The notes below the pieces were generated by a model. It saw nothing but the letters and a program-made list of their open reading frames with translations. It was not told where the DNA came from and ran no database searches. Shown piece after piece: positions 45,339 through 54,050 of a stretch of 64,000 nucleotides of DNA. The position numbers were made by a program, and so were the translations under genes. The stretch lies in the NCBI GenBank assembly GCA_902780135.1, contig CACZEK010000009.1:1-64000 (forward strand), given 5' to 3'. The number at the start of each line of letters is the position of its first letter. Position 1 is the stretch's first letter. Source of the stretch: an uncultured bacterium. GTDB taxonomy: Bacteria > Verrucomicrobiota > Lentisphaeria > Victivallales > UBA1829.

Positions 45339-45592
45339 TCGATACACGGAGGAGATCCTTTTGTGCTTGAGCGCAGCCAGGCACGGTTCGACATACTCTG
45401 TGTGCGCTCGCGCAAGCAGCGCATTGCTTCAGTGGAGGACGATCCTCCCGGGCGCGCCGTTTTTTTCGATACACGGAGGAGATCCTTTTGTGCTTGAGCG
45501 CAGCCAGGCACGGTTCGACATACTTTGTGTGCGCTCGCGCAAGCAGCGCACTGCTTCAGTGGAGGACGATCCTCCCGGGCGCGCCGTTTTTA
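45323..45592. repeat. 127-bp tandem repeat, two copies plus a partial third
   Basis: Units 45323-45449 and 45450-45576 are almost identical (a few base changes), and a third copy starts at 45577 and ends by 45592. Each unit runs GGGCGCGCC, a T-run, CGATACACGGAGGAGATCC, the GAGCGCAGCCAGGCAC word, a GCGCTCGCGCAAGCAGCGC hairpin and GGAGGACGATCCTCC (perfect 6-bp stem), so each boundary looks like a terminator. No long open frame in it is convincing. Confidence 0.85.
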
Positions 45593-45820
45593 TTATATAG
45601 ACGACACACTTTGGCACGGATATGGGACAGAATGTCGCATGAAACGGCAAAAAAGACAGGTGTGCGGAGGCGGATTCGAGGGGGAAGAGCACAACAAGCT
45701 CATTTTGGCACAAAGTATGCTTAATATCTGCGGAAAAACATTCATAATACAACCCCATTGACGCGAGCCGCGCGGCGCAAACCGTGCGGATCAGCCGTCG
45801 AAACGAAGGACAAAACCGAC
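45593..45820. other. Non-coding stretch upstream of the FmdB-like gene
   Basis: After the 127-bp repeats, 228 bases with no gene. There are AT-rich boxes such as TATTATATAG (45590-45600) and TAATATC or CATAATAC (45720-45750) that may be -10 elements, but no pair with a good -35 was found. Confidence 0.4.
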
Positions 45821-46087
45821 ATGCCCACCTACGAATACGTCTGCAAGAACTGCGGATACGAGTTTGAGAAATTCCAGCAGATGACCGAAGACCACCTGAA
45901 AACCTGCCCGGAATGCGGCAAGGACGCGCTGAAACGCAAGATCGGCGCGGGGTCCGGCATCATTTTCGTCGGCTCCGGATTCTACTGCAACGACTACAAG
46001 GGCGCGAACGCGAGCCTCGGCAACCCGACCAGCAAAAAGAAGCCGGCCGCACCCGCAGCCAAACCCGCGAAGAAAGCAAAGAAATGA
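45821..46087 (+). CDS. FmdB-family zinc-ribbon protein
   Basis: An 88-residue protein beginning MPTYEYVCKNCGYEFEKFQQ, with a second CPECG knuckle (CKNC and CPEC) and the FmdB-type GSGIIFVGSGFYCNDYKG. Members are small zinc-ribbon proteins of uncertain role, first noticed as a regulator near formamide genes. The C-terminus is a K/A/P tail of about 20 residues. The start at 45821 is fixed by family alignment. It lies 91 bases before htpG, so it could be in the same chaperone operon. Confidence 0.85.
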   Translation: MPTYEYVCKNCGYEFEKFQQMTEDHLKTCPECGKDALKRKIGAGSGIIFVGSGFYCNDYKGANASLGNPTSKKKPAAPAAKPAKKAKK

Positions 46088-46088
46088 T

Positions 46089-46131
46089 GAGGGCAAGCCC
46101 TCAACTGAAATAGTCTGCTGCTTCGCGAGCA
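46089..46131 (+). other. Two small hairpins between the FmdB-like gene and htpG
   Basis: GAGGGC/GCCCTC (46089-46102) and TCTGCT/AGCAGA (46112-46131) form stem-loops. No T-run follows, so they are more likely leader or mRNA-stability structures than terminators. Confidence 0.4.
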
Positions 46132-46178
46132 GACATTGAACGCAAACAAGAAAACAAAAACAACAAGGAGACAGAGTT

Positions 46179-48080
46179 ATGTCCAGACATATGCAATTCA
46201 AAGCCGAAGTCAAAGAACTGCTCAACATGATGATCAACTCGATCTACTCGAACAAGGAGATCTTCCTGCGCGAGCTGATCGCGAATGCCGCCGACGCGCT
46301 GGACAAACGCCGTTTCCTGGCGCTGACCCGTCCCGAACTCGCCAGCGAAGGCGAAATCCGCATCACCGCCGACGAGGCCGCCTGCACGCTGGCGATCTCC
46401 GACAACGGCATCGGCATGACGAAGGACGAGCTGGTCGAAAACCTCGGCACCATCGCGCACTCCGGTTCGCGCGGATTCCTCGCCGAACTGAAGAAGGCGC
46501 AGGAGGAGAATCCCGCGAGCGCGCCCGAGCTCATCGGACAGTTCGGCGTCGGGTTCTACGCCGCGTTCATGGCAGCCGACAAGGTGTCCGTGCTGACGAA
46601 GAAGGCGGGCGAGGACCAGGCGTACCTGTGGGAATCCGAAGGCGTCGACACGTTCACCGTGACCGAGGCGGAGAAGGAAGCCCCCGGCACGACCGTGACG
46701 CTGCACCTGAAAGACGATTTCAAGAACTACCTCGAATTCTGGACCGTGTCGTCCGTGGTCAGGAAATACTCCGACTTCATCGAATACCCGATCAGGATGG
46801 CGCGCAAGACCAAAGACAAGGACGGCAAGGACGTCATCGAAGACGAGACGCTGAACACCATGAAGGCGATCTGGCTGCGCCCGGAATCCGAGGTCACCGA
46901 GGACGAATACAAGAGCTTCTACTCCCACCTCTCCGGCGACTACGAGGCCCCGCTGAAGCGCATCGTCTTCTCCGCCGAGGGCGCGTCCGAGTTCAAGGCG
47001 CTCCTCTTCCTCGCCGCCAAGCTCCCGTTCCAGTACCAGTTCGGCGTCCGCAACAAAAAGACGCTCAGCCTGTACGTGAAGCGCGTCTTCATCACCGACG
47101 AATGCCCCGGCATGCTGCCCGACTACATGAACGGCTTCGTGTCCGGCGTGGTCGATTCGAGCGACCTGCCGCTGAACATCTCCCGCGAGACGCTGCAGGA
47201 CAATCCGCAGATCAAGCGCATCTCGAAGGCGATCGTGAAGCGCGTGTTCTCCGAGCTCCAGACCATGATGGAGAAGGACCGCGCGACCTACGAGAAGTTC
47301 TACGGCGAGTTCAGCCGCCTCATCAAGGAAGGCGCGTACAGCGACTGGGAAAACCGCGAGAAGCTCCAGAACCTGCTGCTCTTCGAGACCATGAACAGCG
47401 AACCCGGCAAGCTCGTTTCGCTGAAGGAATACTCCGACGCCATGCCGCCCACGCAGAAGGCGATCTACTTCATCACCGGCGAATCCCGCGCCGCCGTGGA
47501 GCACTCCCCGCAGCTGGAACTCTTCCGCCAGCAGAAGCTCGACGTGCTGTACCTGCTCGACCCGGTCGACGAATTCGTCATCAACGGCATCGGCAAGTAC
47601 GCGGAAAAGGACATCGTGTCCGTCTCCAAGAGCGACCTGAAGCTCGACGAGCCCGTGCAGAAGGAGCTTGAGAAGAAGACGCAGGAAGCCGCCGAGCAGA
47701 ACAAGTCCCTGCTCGAATTCCTGAAGAAGACGCTCGAAAACCAGGTGAAGGACGTCCGGTTCTCCGCGCGCCTCACCGAAAGCGTCTGCTGCCTCGTCGG
47801 CGACGAGGCCGACCCGTCCGTGAACATGCAGCGCCTGATGAAGGCGATGAAGCAGGAAGCGCCGGAAGTGAAACGCATCCTCGAGCTCAACCCCGACGCC
47901 CCGCTGATCCAGGCGATGGCGAAGAAATACGAGGCGGAGCCCGGCAGCACCGTGCTGGTTGACTACGCCGCCATGCTCTACGACCAGGCGCTGCTCTGCG
48001 AAGGCTCCGAACTGCCCGATCCCGCCGCGTTCGCCCGCAGGACCGCGAAACTGATGACCGACGGCCTGACCAAGAACTGA
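46179..48080 (+). CDS. htpG: Hsp90-family chaperone HtpG
   Basis: A 633-residue ATP-dependent chaperone. The N-terminal GHKL ATPase has NKEIFLRELIANAADALDK (the conserved glutamate), ISDNGIGMTKDELVENLGTI and GQFGVGFYAAFM. The middle domain has the catalytic-loop region with LPLNISRETLQDNPQIKRI. The C-terminal dimer domain spans about residues 500-625. Length is standard. The Shine-Dalgarno is AAGGAGACAG. It is followed by dnaJ 19 bases later, so the operon groups general chaperones. Neither dnaK nor grpE is in the window. Confidence 0.97.
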   Translation: MSRHMQFKAEVKELLNMMINSIYSNKEIFLRELIANAADALDKRRFLALTRPELASEGEIRITADEAACTLAISDNGIGMTKDELVENLGTIAHSGSRGFLAELKKAQEENPASAPELIGQFGVGFYAAFMAADKVSVLTKKAGEDQAYLWESEGVDTFTVTEAEKEAPGTTVTLHLKDDFKNYLEFWTVSSVVRKYSDFIEYPIRMARKTKDKDGKDVIEDETLNTMKAIWLRPESEVTEDEYKSFYSHLSGDYEAPLKRIVFSAEGASEFKALLFLAAKLPFQYQFGVRNKKTLSLYVKRVFITDECPGMLPDYMNGFVSGVVDSSDLPLNISRETLQDNPQIKRISKAIVKRVFSELQTMMEKDRATYEKFYGEFSRLIKEGAYSDWENREKLQNLLLFETMNSEPGKLVSLKEYSDAMPPTQKAIYFITGESRAAVEHSPQLELFRQQKLDVLYLLDPVDEFVINGIGKYAEKDIVSVSKSDLKLDEPVQKELEKKTQEAAEQNKSLLEFLKKTLENQVKDVRFSARLTESVCCLVGDEADPSVNMQRLMKAMKQEAPEVKRILELNPDAPLIQAMAKKYEAEPGSTVLVDYAAMLYDQALLCEGSELPDPAAFARRTAKLMTDGLTKN

Positions 48081-48099
48081 AAACGGAAGGCAGCCCCCC

Positions 48100-49284
48100 A
48101 TGCCCGCACGACACACCGAACTATACGACCTGCTCGAAATCTCCCCCGACGCCGACGAGGAAACCATCAAAAAAGCGTACCGGCGCCTGGCGGTGAAATA
48201 CCACCCGGACAAGAACCCCGGCAACAAGGAGGCGGAGGAGAAGTTCAAGAAGCTCTCCCACGCCTACGAGATCCTCGGCAACAAGGAAAAACGCCAGCTC
48301 TACGACCAGTACGGCGAGGACGCCGTGAACGGGAACGGAGCGGGCGGCGGCGGATTCTCCGGCGACCCCTTCGACATCTTCAACCAGTTCTTCGGAGGCG
48401 GCGGGGGCGGCGGATTCGAGTCGTTCTTCGGCGGAGGCCGCAGGCGCGATCCGAACGGCCCGCAGGAGGGCGCGGACCTGCGCTACAACCTCGGCATCAC
48501 GCTGGACGAGGCGTTCAAGGGCGTCACGAAGAAGATCGAGTTCAACCGGCCCGGCCTCTGCACCGCGTGCAACGGAAGCGGCTGCGCCCCCGGCACGAAG
48601 CCGGAACGCTGCGACCGCTGCAAAGGCAGCGGACAGGTCGGCGTCTCCCAGGGCTTCTTCACCATGATGCACGAGTGCCCCGTCTGCCACGGCACCGGAC
48701 AGAAGATCGCACACAAATGCGCGAAATGCAACGGCGTCGGCAAGGTCAGCGTCCACCGCGCCATCGAGGTCCACATCCCCGCCGGCATCGACACCGGAAA
48801 CCGGATGCGCGTGAACGGCGAGGGCGAACCCGGCCTGCGCGGCGGCGCGAACGGCGACCTGTACATCATGATCCAGGTCCGCCCGGACAAACGCTTCCAG
48901 CGCGAGGACGAGGACATCTACGCCGAATACCATATCCCGTTCCCCGTGGCCGCGCTCGGCGGCACGGTCACCATCCCGACCGTGCACGGCGACGCCGAAC
49001 TGACGATCCCCGCGGGGACGCAGAACGGCGACGTGCTCACGCTGAAGGGAAAGGGCATGCCGGTCCGCACGCGTCCGAATGTCTTCGGCAACCACCACGT
49101 GAAGCTCACGATCGACGTCCCGCGCAAGCTCACCGACGCCCAGCGCGAGGCGTTGAGGGCATACGCGGCGGCATTCCGGACCGACGGCGGCGGCGCGCAG
49201 GACAACGGCGCAGGCCCGAACTTCACCGTCAACACCGACGATCCGGGTTTCTTCCAGAAGCTCAAAGACAAGGTCGGCCTGTAA
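48100..49284 (+). CDS. dnaJ: Chaperone DnaJ
   Basis: A 394-residue type I Hsp40, the co-chaperone that activates DnaK ATPase. It has the J domain with YHPDKNP (HPD near residue 33), a Gly/Phe-rich stretch (GGGGFSGDPFDIF, GGGGGGGFESFFGG), four zinc CxxCxGxG motifs (CTACNGSG, CDRCKGSG, CPVCHGTG, CAKCNGVG) and a C-terminal peptide-binding domain. All landmarks are intact. It lies between htpG (19 bases) and dgt (3 bases). Confidence 0.97.
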   Translation: MPARHTELYDLLEISPDADEETIKKAYRRLAVKYHPDKNPGNKEAEEKFKKLSHAYEILGNKEKRQLYDQYGEDAVNGNGAGGGGFSGDPFDIFNQFFGGGGGGGFESFFGGGRRRDPNGPQEGADLRYNLGITLDEAFKGVTKKIEFNRPGLCTACNGSGCAPGTKPERCDRCKGSGQVGVSQGFFTMMHECPVCHGTGQKIAHKCAKCNGVGKVSVHRAIEVHIPAGIDTGNRMRVNGEGEPGLRGGANGDLYIMIQVRPDKRFQREDEDIYAEYHIPFPVAALGGTVTIPTVHGDAELTIPAGTQNGDVLTLKGKGMPVRTRPNVFGNHHVKLTIDVPRKLTDAQREALRAYAAAFRTDGGGAQDNGAGPNFTVNTDDPGFFQKLKDKVGL

Positions 49285-49287
49285 TCC

Positions 49288-50427
49288 ATGAGCGCGCGCA
49301 CCCAGCAGTTTTTATGCGAGATCGAGGACAGGACGCTCGCGCCGTACGCCGTCCACGCGGGCGCGCTCCGCGGACGCCGCTACCCCGAAACGCCCCACCC
49401 CTACCGGACCGAATTCCAGCGCGACCGCGACCGCATCCTGCACAGCCAGGCGTTCCGGCGGCTTGAGTATAAGACGCAGGTCTTCCTGAGCACGACCGGC
49501 GACCATCTGCGGAACCGCCTCACGCACACGATCGAGGTGGCGGGCATCGCGCGGACGATCGCCCGGAGCCTCGGCCTGAACGAAGACCTCACGGAAGCCA
49601 TCGCGCTCGCGCACGACCTCGGACACACGCCGTTCGGGCACGCCGGGGAACGCGCCCTGCACCGCCTGATGGAGGGGCACGGCGGATTCGACCACAACCT
49701 TCAGGCGATCCGCGTGGTCGACCTGCTGGAGAAGAAATACCCCGCCTACGACGGCATCAACCTCACATGGGAGACCCGCGCGGGCCTCATCAAGCACCGT
49801 TCGCCGCTGCATCCGCCCGTGCTCGACGGCGTGGAGCTCGCCCCCGCCCCGTGCCTGGAGGCGCAGGCCGCCGACCTCGCCGACGACCTCACCTACTACG
49901 GACACGACGTCGACGACGGGCTGGACGCGGGGATCATCACGGAGGACATGCTGGAGGGCATCGCGATCTGGCGCATGGCGGCCGAGGAAACGAAGTCGCT
50001 CGGGCTGAAGCGCGGCGACGGCAAATTCGTGACCTACACCGTGCGCGCCTTCATCAACCGCATGGTCGGCGACGCCATCGAAACGTCGGCGAAGCTGATC
50101 GAAGCATCCGGCGTGAAAGCGCCCGGCGACGCGCCGTCGAAGGGCATGACGCTCATCGCGTGGAGCCAGGAATTCCAGGTGCTGACCAGCGAACTGAGGA
50201 CGTTCCTGTATGAAAACCTGTATTTCTCGCAGGAACTGAACAAGCTCAACCAGCTCTCGAAGGACCGCATGTCCTTCCTGTTCGACACCTTCGTACAGCA
50301 CCCCGAGCTCGCGGGCAGCCAGGTCCGCCGCCGCATGGAGACCGACGGCATCCACCGCGCCGTCACGGATTACATCGCGGGCATGACCGACGTTTTCGCC
50401 ATCTGCGAATACCACAGACTGAAATGA
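49288..50427 (+). CDS. dgt: dGTPase-like HD hydrolase
   Basis: A 379-residue deoxyguanosinetriphosphate triphosphohydrolase-like protein that cuts dNTPs to the nucleoside and tripolyphosphate. The N-terminus has RTEFQRDRDRILHSQAFRRL. The HD metal site is visible as HTIEVAGIARTIARSL and ALAHDLGHTPFGHAGE. The length is like the short HD dGTPases rather than the E. coli enzyme of about 505. It starts 3 bases after the dnaJ stop. The last 65 bases overlap the tail of a gene on the minus strand. Confidence 0.92.
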   Translation: MSARTQQFLCEIEDRTLAPYAVHAGALRGRRYPETPHPYRTEFQRDRDRILHSQAFRRLEYKTQVFLSTTGDHLRNRLTHTIEVAGIARTIARSLGLNEDLTEAIALAHDLGHTPFGHAGERALHRLMEGHGGFDHNLQAIRVVDLLEKKYPAYDGINLTWETRAGLIKHRSPLHPPVLDGVELAPAPCLEAQAADLADDLTYYGHDVDDGLDAGIITEDMLEGIAIWRMAAEETKSLGLKRGDGKFVTYTVRAFINRMVGDAIETSAKLIEASGVKAPGDAPSKGMTLIAWSQEFQVLTSELRTFLYENLYFSQELNKLNQLSKDRMSFLFDTFVQHPELAGSQVRRRMETDGIHRAVTDYIAGMTDVFAICEYHRLK

Positions 50428-51751
50428 CCGCCCCCGCCAGTGCGCACGCGAACGGCAGCGCGGGGATCTGGTAGCGCGGCATCAGCACAGGGCCGGGCGC
50501 CGCCAGATAATACAGCACAAACACCGCGAACAGCGTCAGGACGGTCCATCTGCGCCGCCGCAGGTAAATCCACACCCCCGCCGCCGTCAGCGCGTAGAGA
50601 ACGCCCGTCGCCAGCAGAAACGGCATTGCCAGAAACGCCGCCGCATAACTCCCGTCCATGTAGTGCCGGAACGCAGCCATGACGCCGTCTTTCCGCAAAA
50701 CCGCCAGCGTGCCGCGTTCCCCGGTCCGCAAACCGAGGTTCTGCAGGAAGTCCGGCAGGTCGGGCAGCAGGATCCACACCTGGAAAAGATGCGTCGCGGC
50801 TGTCGCGCCGGGATGCTCGAGAATCGCTTTCCTGTAGCGTGCCAGATACCAGTCGTCCTCCGCCATCTCCAGCTCGAACAGATTCGCGTATTGTTCCGGC
50901 TTCGTGGCAAACGCCGCCTCGGCTTCCGCTTCGAGCGCGGCACGTTCCGTGTCGCCGTCCGTACCGTTCACGCGGGCAAGGATCGCGGCGGTGTTGTGGC
51001 GCGCGGTCATGCCGGAATTCCGGTCGAGCACGAATCCCGCGCCGACGGACTGGTTGCGGAGCATCCACGGCACGACCATCGCGCCGAACACGAGGAACGT
51101 GAGCAGGAACGCGCAGGCGGCTTTCCGCCACGGACGCATCAGGACCGGAGCAAGCACGAACGGGATCAGCCCCAGCAGAACGGGGAGATTGACCGGCTTC
51201 GTGAGCGTCGCGGCGGCGGCGAATACCGTGCCGAAGAGGAAATCGGAAAGGCGTTTCGTGCGCCATGCCCGGACAAGGAAAAACACCTGCCACGCGCAGA
51301 GGAATCCGAGCAGGGAATCCGCCAGGATCAGCGGCGCGTTCGCCAGCGCGGTCAGGTTCAGCGCGTACAGGACCGCCGCCCAGAAGCCCGCGCGACGTCC
51401 GGCGAGGCGTCGTCCCGCCAGCGCCACGGGGAAGACCGTCAGCGCGTCCACCAGACATCCGATGACCGGGGGACACGAAAGGAAAATCACCGCCACCAGA
51501 AAAAAGATATACCCGGGCGGACGCTGCACCGCGGGGAAATCGGAACCGACATCCAGGGTCAGCTTCCCGGTTTCCACAAAGGCTCTTGCCGGGAAATAAT
51601 AGGTCGCGGAGTCCGGCCGCATGAAGGATTCCATGTCACTGTCACCCATGTATGACCAGAGCGCGGGCCAGGCACACCAGATGCGAATCGCGAGCGCGAA
51701 CAGGAAGACCAGAGCGATACGGTTGCGAAATCTGTTATTTTCGGAAGACAT
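50363..51751 (-). CDS. GT39-like integral membrane glycosyltransferase
   Basis: A 462-residue polytopic protein (about 10-11 membrane helices). The first periplasmic loop carries DSDMESFMRPDSATYYFPAR, the acidic motif of the ArnT/PMT class, and is followed by RPPGYIFFLVAVIFLSCPP. It would move a sugar from a lipid carrier to an envelope target. A basic tail (RRWRKRRSCPRCNP) ends it. It overlaps dgt tail to tail by 65 bases. It is distinct from the protein at 18506 and not a close copy. Start at 51751; no strong Shine-Dalgarno. Confidence 0.75.
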   Translation of the reverse strand: MSSENNRFRNRIALVFLFALAIRIWCAWPALWSYMGDSDMESFMRPDSATYYFPARAFVETGKLTLDVGSDFPAVQRPPGYIFFLVAVIFLSCPPVIGCLVDALTVFPVALAGRRLAGRRAGFWAAVLYALNLTALANAPLILADSLLGFLCAWQVFFLVRAWRTKRLSDFLFGTVFAAAATLTKPVNLPVLLGLIPFVLAPVLMRPWRKAACAFLLTFLVFGAMVVPWMLRNQSVGAGFVLDRNSGMTARHNTAAILARVNGTDGDTERAALEAEAEAAFATKPEQYANLFELEMAEDDWYLARYRKAILEHPGATAATHLFQVWILLPDLPDFLQNLGLRTGERGTLAVLRKDGVMAAFRHYMDGSYAAAFLAMPFLLATGVLYALTAAGVWIYLRRRRWTVLTLFAVFVLYYLAAPGPVLMPRYQIPALPFACALAGAVISVCGIRRWRKRRSCPRCNP

Positions 51752-51863
51752 GGATGGAGTGAAATGTTAGTTCTAAGGGATGGTTGCGCGAATACCGTCC
51801 TGCGCACTTGAGGCGGGACAGCCGCTTATGAAAGAAAAAAGGTCAGGATTCTCCGAAATGAAG

Positions 51864-51891
51864 TTGCATTTTCCGCATGTTGGTGTATATT
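51864..51891 (+). promoter_or_regulatory. rpmE promoter
   Basis: TTGCAT (51864-51869), a 16-base spacer and TATATT (51886-51891). Confidence 0.7.
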
Positions 51892-51968
51892 ATAAATTGC
51901 CGTGTTGCTTTAAAGTAGCGCGGTTTTCTCAGAAATCAAATACAAATCCAACATATATGAGGTTAAAA

Positions 51969-52175
51969 ATGAAAGATTCCATCCATCCCGCGTATGGTCC
52001 GGCGAAGGTCATCTGCGCCTGCGGCAAAGTCTGGGACATCTACTCCACCCGCAAAGAGCAGAAAGTCGGTATCTGCGCCGAATGCCACCCGTTCATCACC
52101 GGCAAACAGAAACTGGTCGACGTCGCCGGCCGCGTTGAGAAATTCCGCCGCCGCTACCAGAAGCCCGCCAAGTAA
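51969..52175 (+). CDS. rpmE: 50S ribosomal protein L31, zinc type
   Basis: A 68-residue protein: MKDSIHPAYGPAKVICACGK, TRKEQKVGICAECHPFITG and VDVAGRVEKFRRRYQKP. The CxC and CxxC motifs (CACG and CAEC) mark the zinc-binding form that can be exchanged for a zinc-free copy under zinc limitation. The start is set by family length. It is separated from prfA by an intrinsic terminator-like hairpin, so downstream expression may be by partial read-through. Confidence 0.96.
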   Translation: MKDSIHPAYGPAKVICACGKVWDIYSTRKEQKVGICAECHPFITGKQKLVDVAGRVEKFRRRYQKPAK

Positions 52176-52233
52176 TTCGGTTTTCCCGAACGGACGGAAC
52201 GGCGATTCCTTCACGCAGATCGCCGGATCAGCC

Positions 52234-52277
52234 AGCCCGGTCCCCGCGTTGTCGAACGTAGGCCGGGCTTGTTTTTT
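52234..52277 (+). terminator. Terminator or attenuator between rpmE and prfA
   Basis: AGCCCGG (52234-52240) pairs with CCGGGCT (52263-52269), and TGTTTTTT follows. No separate prfA promoter was found in the 27 bases left before the prfA start. Confidence 0.75.
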
Positions 52278-52303
52278 CGAATCGTTTTAATCAAACCCGC
52301 CTC

Positions 52304-53413
52304 ATGCGCCCGGAAGACATCACTCGTCAGATCGAACAGTTCAAGGCAAGGCACGACAAGCTCGAAACGGAGCTGTCGGATCCCGGCGTCTACGCCGTGC
52401 CCGCCCGCGCCGCCATGCTCGCGCACGAGAACCGGCGTCTGGAAAGCATCTTCGCCGCGTACGACAGGTGGACCGGGGCGCTGAACGCCGCGCAGGATAA
52501 TCGCGCCCTGCTGGAAACCGAGCGCGATCCCGAATTCCGCGCGCTCATCGAAAACGATCTCGCCGAACAGGAAAAGACCGCGTCCGAGGCGGAACAGGCG
52601 CTGATGATGCTGCTCGTGCCGCCGGACAAGGCGGACTCGCGCGACGCCATCGTGGAGATCAAGCCGGCGGCGGGCGGCGAGGAAGCGGCGCTCTTCGCGG
52701 GCGACCTCTTCCGCATGTACGTCCACTACGCGGAGAAACGCGGCTGGAAGTGCGAGGTGATGGAGCAGTCGGATTCCGAGCTCGGCGGCGTCAAGAACGT
52801 GATGTTCTCCCTCTCCGGCGAGGACATCTTCTCCCGCATGAAATACGAAAGCGGCGTCCACCGCGTCCAGCGCATCCCCGTCACGGAGTCCGGCGGCCGC
52901 ATCCACACCTCGACTGTGACCGTCTCCGTACTGCCGGAAGCCAGCGAGATCGACGACATCGCGATCCGCCCGGACGACCTCGAAATCTCCACGTTCCGTT
53001 CGTCCGGGCCCGGCGGCCAGAACGTGAACCGGACCGACTCCGCCGTCCGCATCCGGCACATCCCGAGCGGGCTGGTCGTGGCGAGCCAGCAGGAACGCTC
53101 CCAGATCCGCAACCGCGAGATCGCCCTGCGCATCCTGAAAAGCCGCCTGCTGGAGATCCAGCGCAGCGAGGAGGCCGCGAAACAGGCCGCCAGCAAACGC
53201 CTGCAGGTCGGCACCGGCGACCGCAGCGAACGCATCCGCACCTACAACTTCCCGCAGAACCGCGTCACGGACCACCGGTTCGGCGTGGTGTCGGTCTTCA
53301 ACCTCCCCGCGCTCATGGAGGGCGACCTGGACCTGCTGCTCGACCCGCTCTTCCTGGCGCACAGCAAGCTCGTGGTGGAGGATTTCCTGAAAAATCCGGG
53401 GGAAGAGCTCTGA
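52304..53413 (+). CDS. prfA: Peptide chain release factor 1
   Basis: A 369-residue factor that ends translation at UAA and UAG. The catalytic GPGGQNVNRTDSAVRI holds the GGQ loop near residue 240, and RVQRIPVTESGGRIHTSTVT has the RF1-type P-V-T codon-recognition tripeptide. VEIKPAAGGEEAALFAGDLF is the family domain-2 start. Length is standard. prmC (the GGQ methyltransferase), often next in line, is not here. It lies downstream of rpmE after a strong hairpin. Confidence 0.96.
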   Translation: MRPEDITRQIEQFKARHDKLETELSDPGVYAVPARAAMLAHENRRLESIFAAYDRWTGALNAAQDNRALLETERDPEFRALIENDLAEQEKTASEAEQALMMLLVPPDKADSRDAIVEIKPAAGGEEAALFAGDLFRMYVHYAEKRGWKCEVMEQSDSELGGVKNVMFSLSGEDIFSRMKYESGVHRVQRIPVTESGGRIHTSTVTVSVLPEASEIDDIAIRPDDLEISTFRSSGPGGQNVNRTDSAVRIRHIPSGLVVASQQERSQIRNREIALRILKSRLLEIQRSEEAAKQAASKRLQVGTGDRSERIRTYNFPQNRVTDHRFGVVSVFNLPALMEGDLDLLLDPLFLAHSKLVVEDFLKNPGEEL

Positions 53414-53420
53414 CCGGCGC

Positions 53421-53449
53421 TTGATTTTCCGCGCCGTCCGTGGCATATT
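53421..53449 (+). promoter_or_regulatory. Promoter of the small protein gene at 53502
   Basis: TTGATT (53421-53426), a 17-base spacer and CATATT (53444-53449). Confidence 0.55.
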
Positions 53450-53501
53450 ATAAGCAAGAGGGGAAACCGCAGGACAAACGGTCAAAAACAAGGAGGGGAT
53501 C

Positions 53502-53966
53502 ATGTATTACGTACATACGGGGCGAAGCGTCGGCCCGCGGGACGTCCGCGACTATGCCCGCGTGCTCCGCGAAATCGACGAGGAACGCCGCGAGCTGGCG
53601 TCTTTCGCTATCACGGGCAATCCGCTTCAAGCCGGATTCGGCGCAGAGCTCGCGCGCCGCAAGGACCATCTGCACGACCTCGCCGAACAGGAGGAGCTGA
53701 TGATGATCCGCACCCGGTACGTCGAATTCGAGCCGCACTGGCGCGCGCACCGGAGATTCCAGAGCTTTCTGTGCTCGGCAGTCTCCCGCGCGGAACTGCT
53801 CTTCTGCACCGACTGGCTGCGCCAGCACGAAGCCGGGGCCGACGCGGAGTTCCGCCAATGGCTCCGGCACGGATGCGCCCCGGACGCCGCCGCGGATTGC
53901 AACGACTGCCTGTACAGCACGGACCCGGAACGCATCCTGCTGTCCGTGAAGATGCAGCTGGTGTAA
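53502..53966 (+). CDS. Conserved-looking small protein of unknown function
   Basis: A 154-residue protein with an excellent Shine-Dalgarno (AAGGAGGGG) and its own promoter, so probably real and well expressed. It is mostly helical and charged (DYARVLREIDEERRELASF, ELARRKDHLHDLAEQEELM) with a later Cys-containing region (DAAADCNDCLYSTDPERILL, a CxxC). No signal peptide or membrane helix was seen. No family was recognised. It is followed by the hairpin-repeat block. Confidence 0.6.
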   Translation: MYYVHTGRSVGPRDVRDYARVLREIDEERRELASFAITGNPLQAGFGAELARRKDHLHDLAEQEELMMIRTRYVEFEPHWRAHRRFQSFLCSAVSRAELLFCTDWLRQHEAGADAEFRQWLRHGCAPDAAADCNDCLYSTDPERILLSVKMQLV

Positions 53967-54050
53967 AGCCATCAATCTTTCGCACACAAGGAAGGCAACG
54001 GAAAGGAACATGCAAACGGGGATACAGGAATACAGGGAATTTTTCAGCCT

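Noticed and set aside
45323..45592. CRISPR or coding repeat
   Set aside because: The 127-bp units are tandem without spacers, and the open frames through them have no start signal or stable composition.
51752..51863. Promoter for the minus-strand GT39-type gene
   Set aside because: No -35/-10 pair with acceptable spacing was found before the start at 51751.
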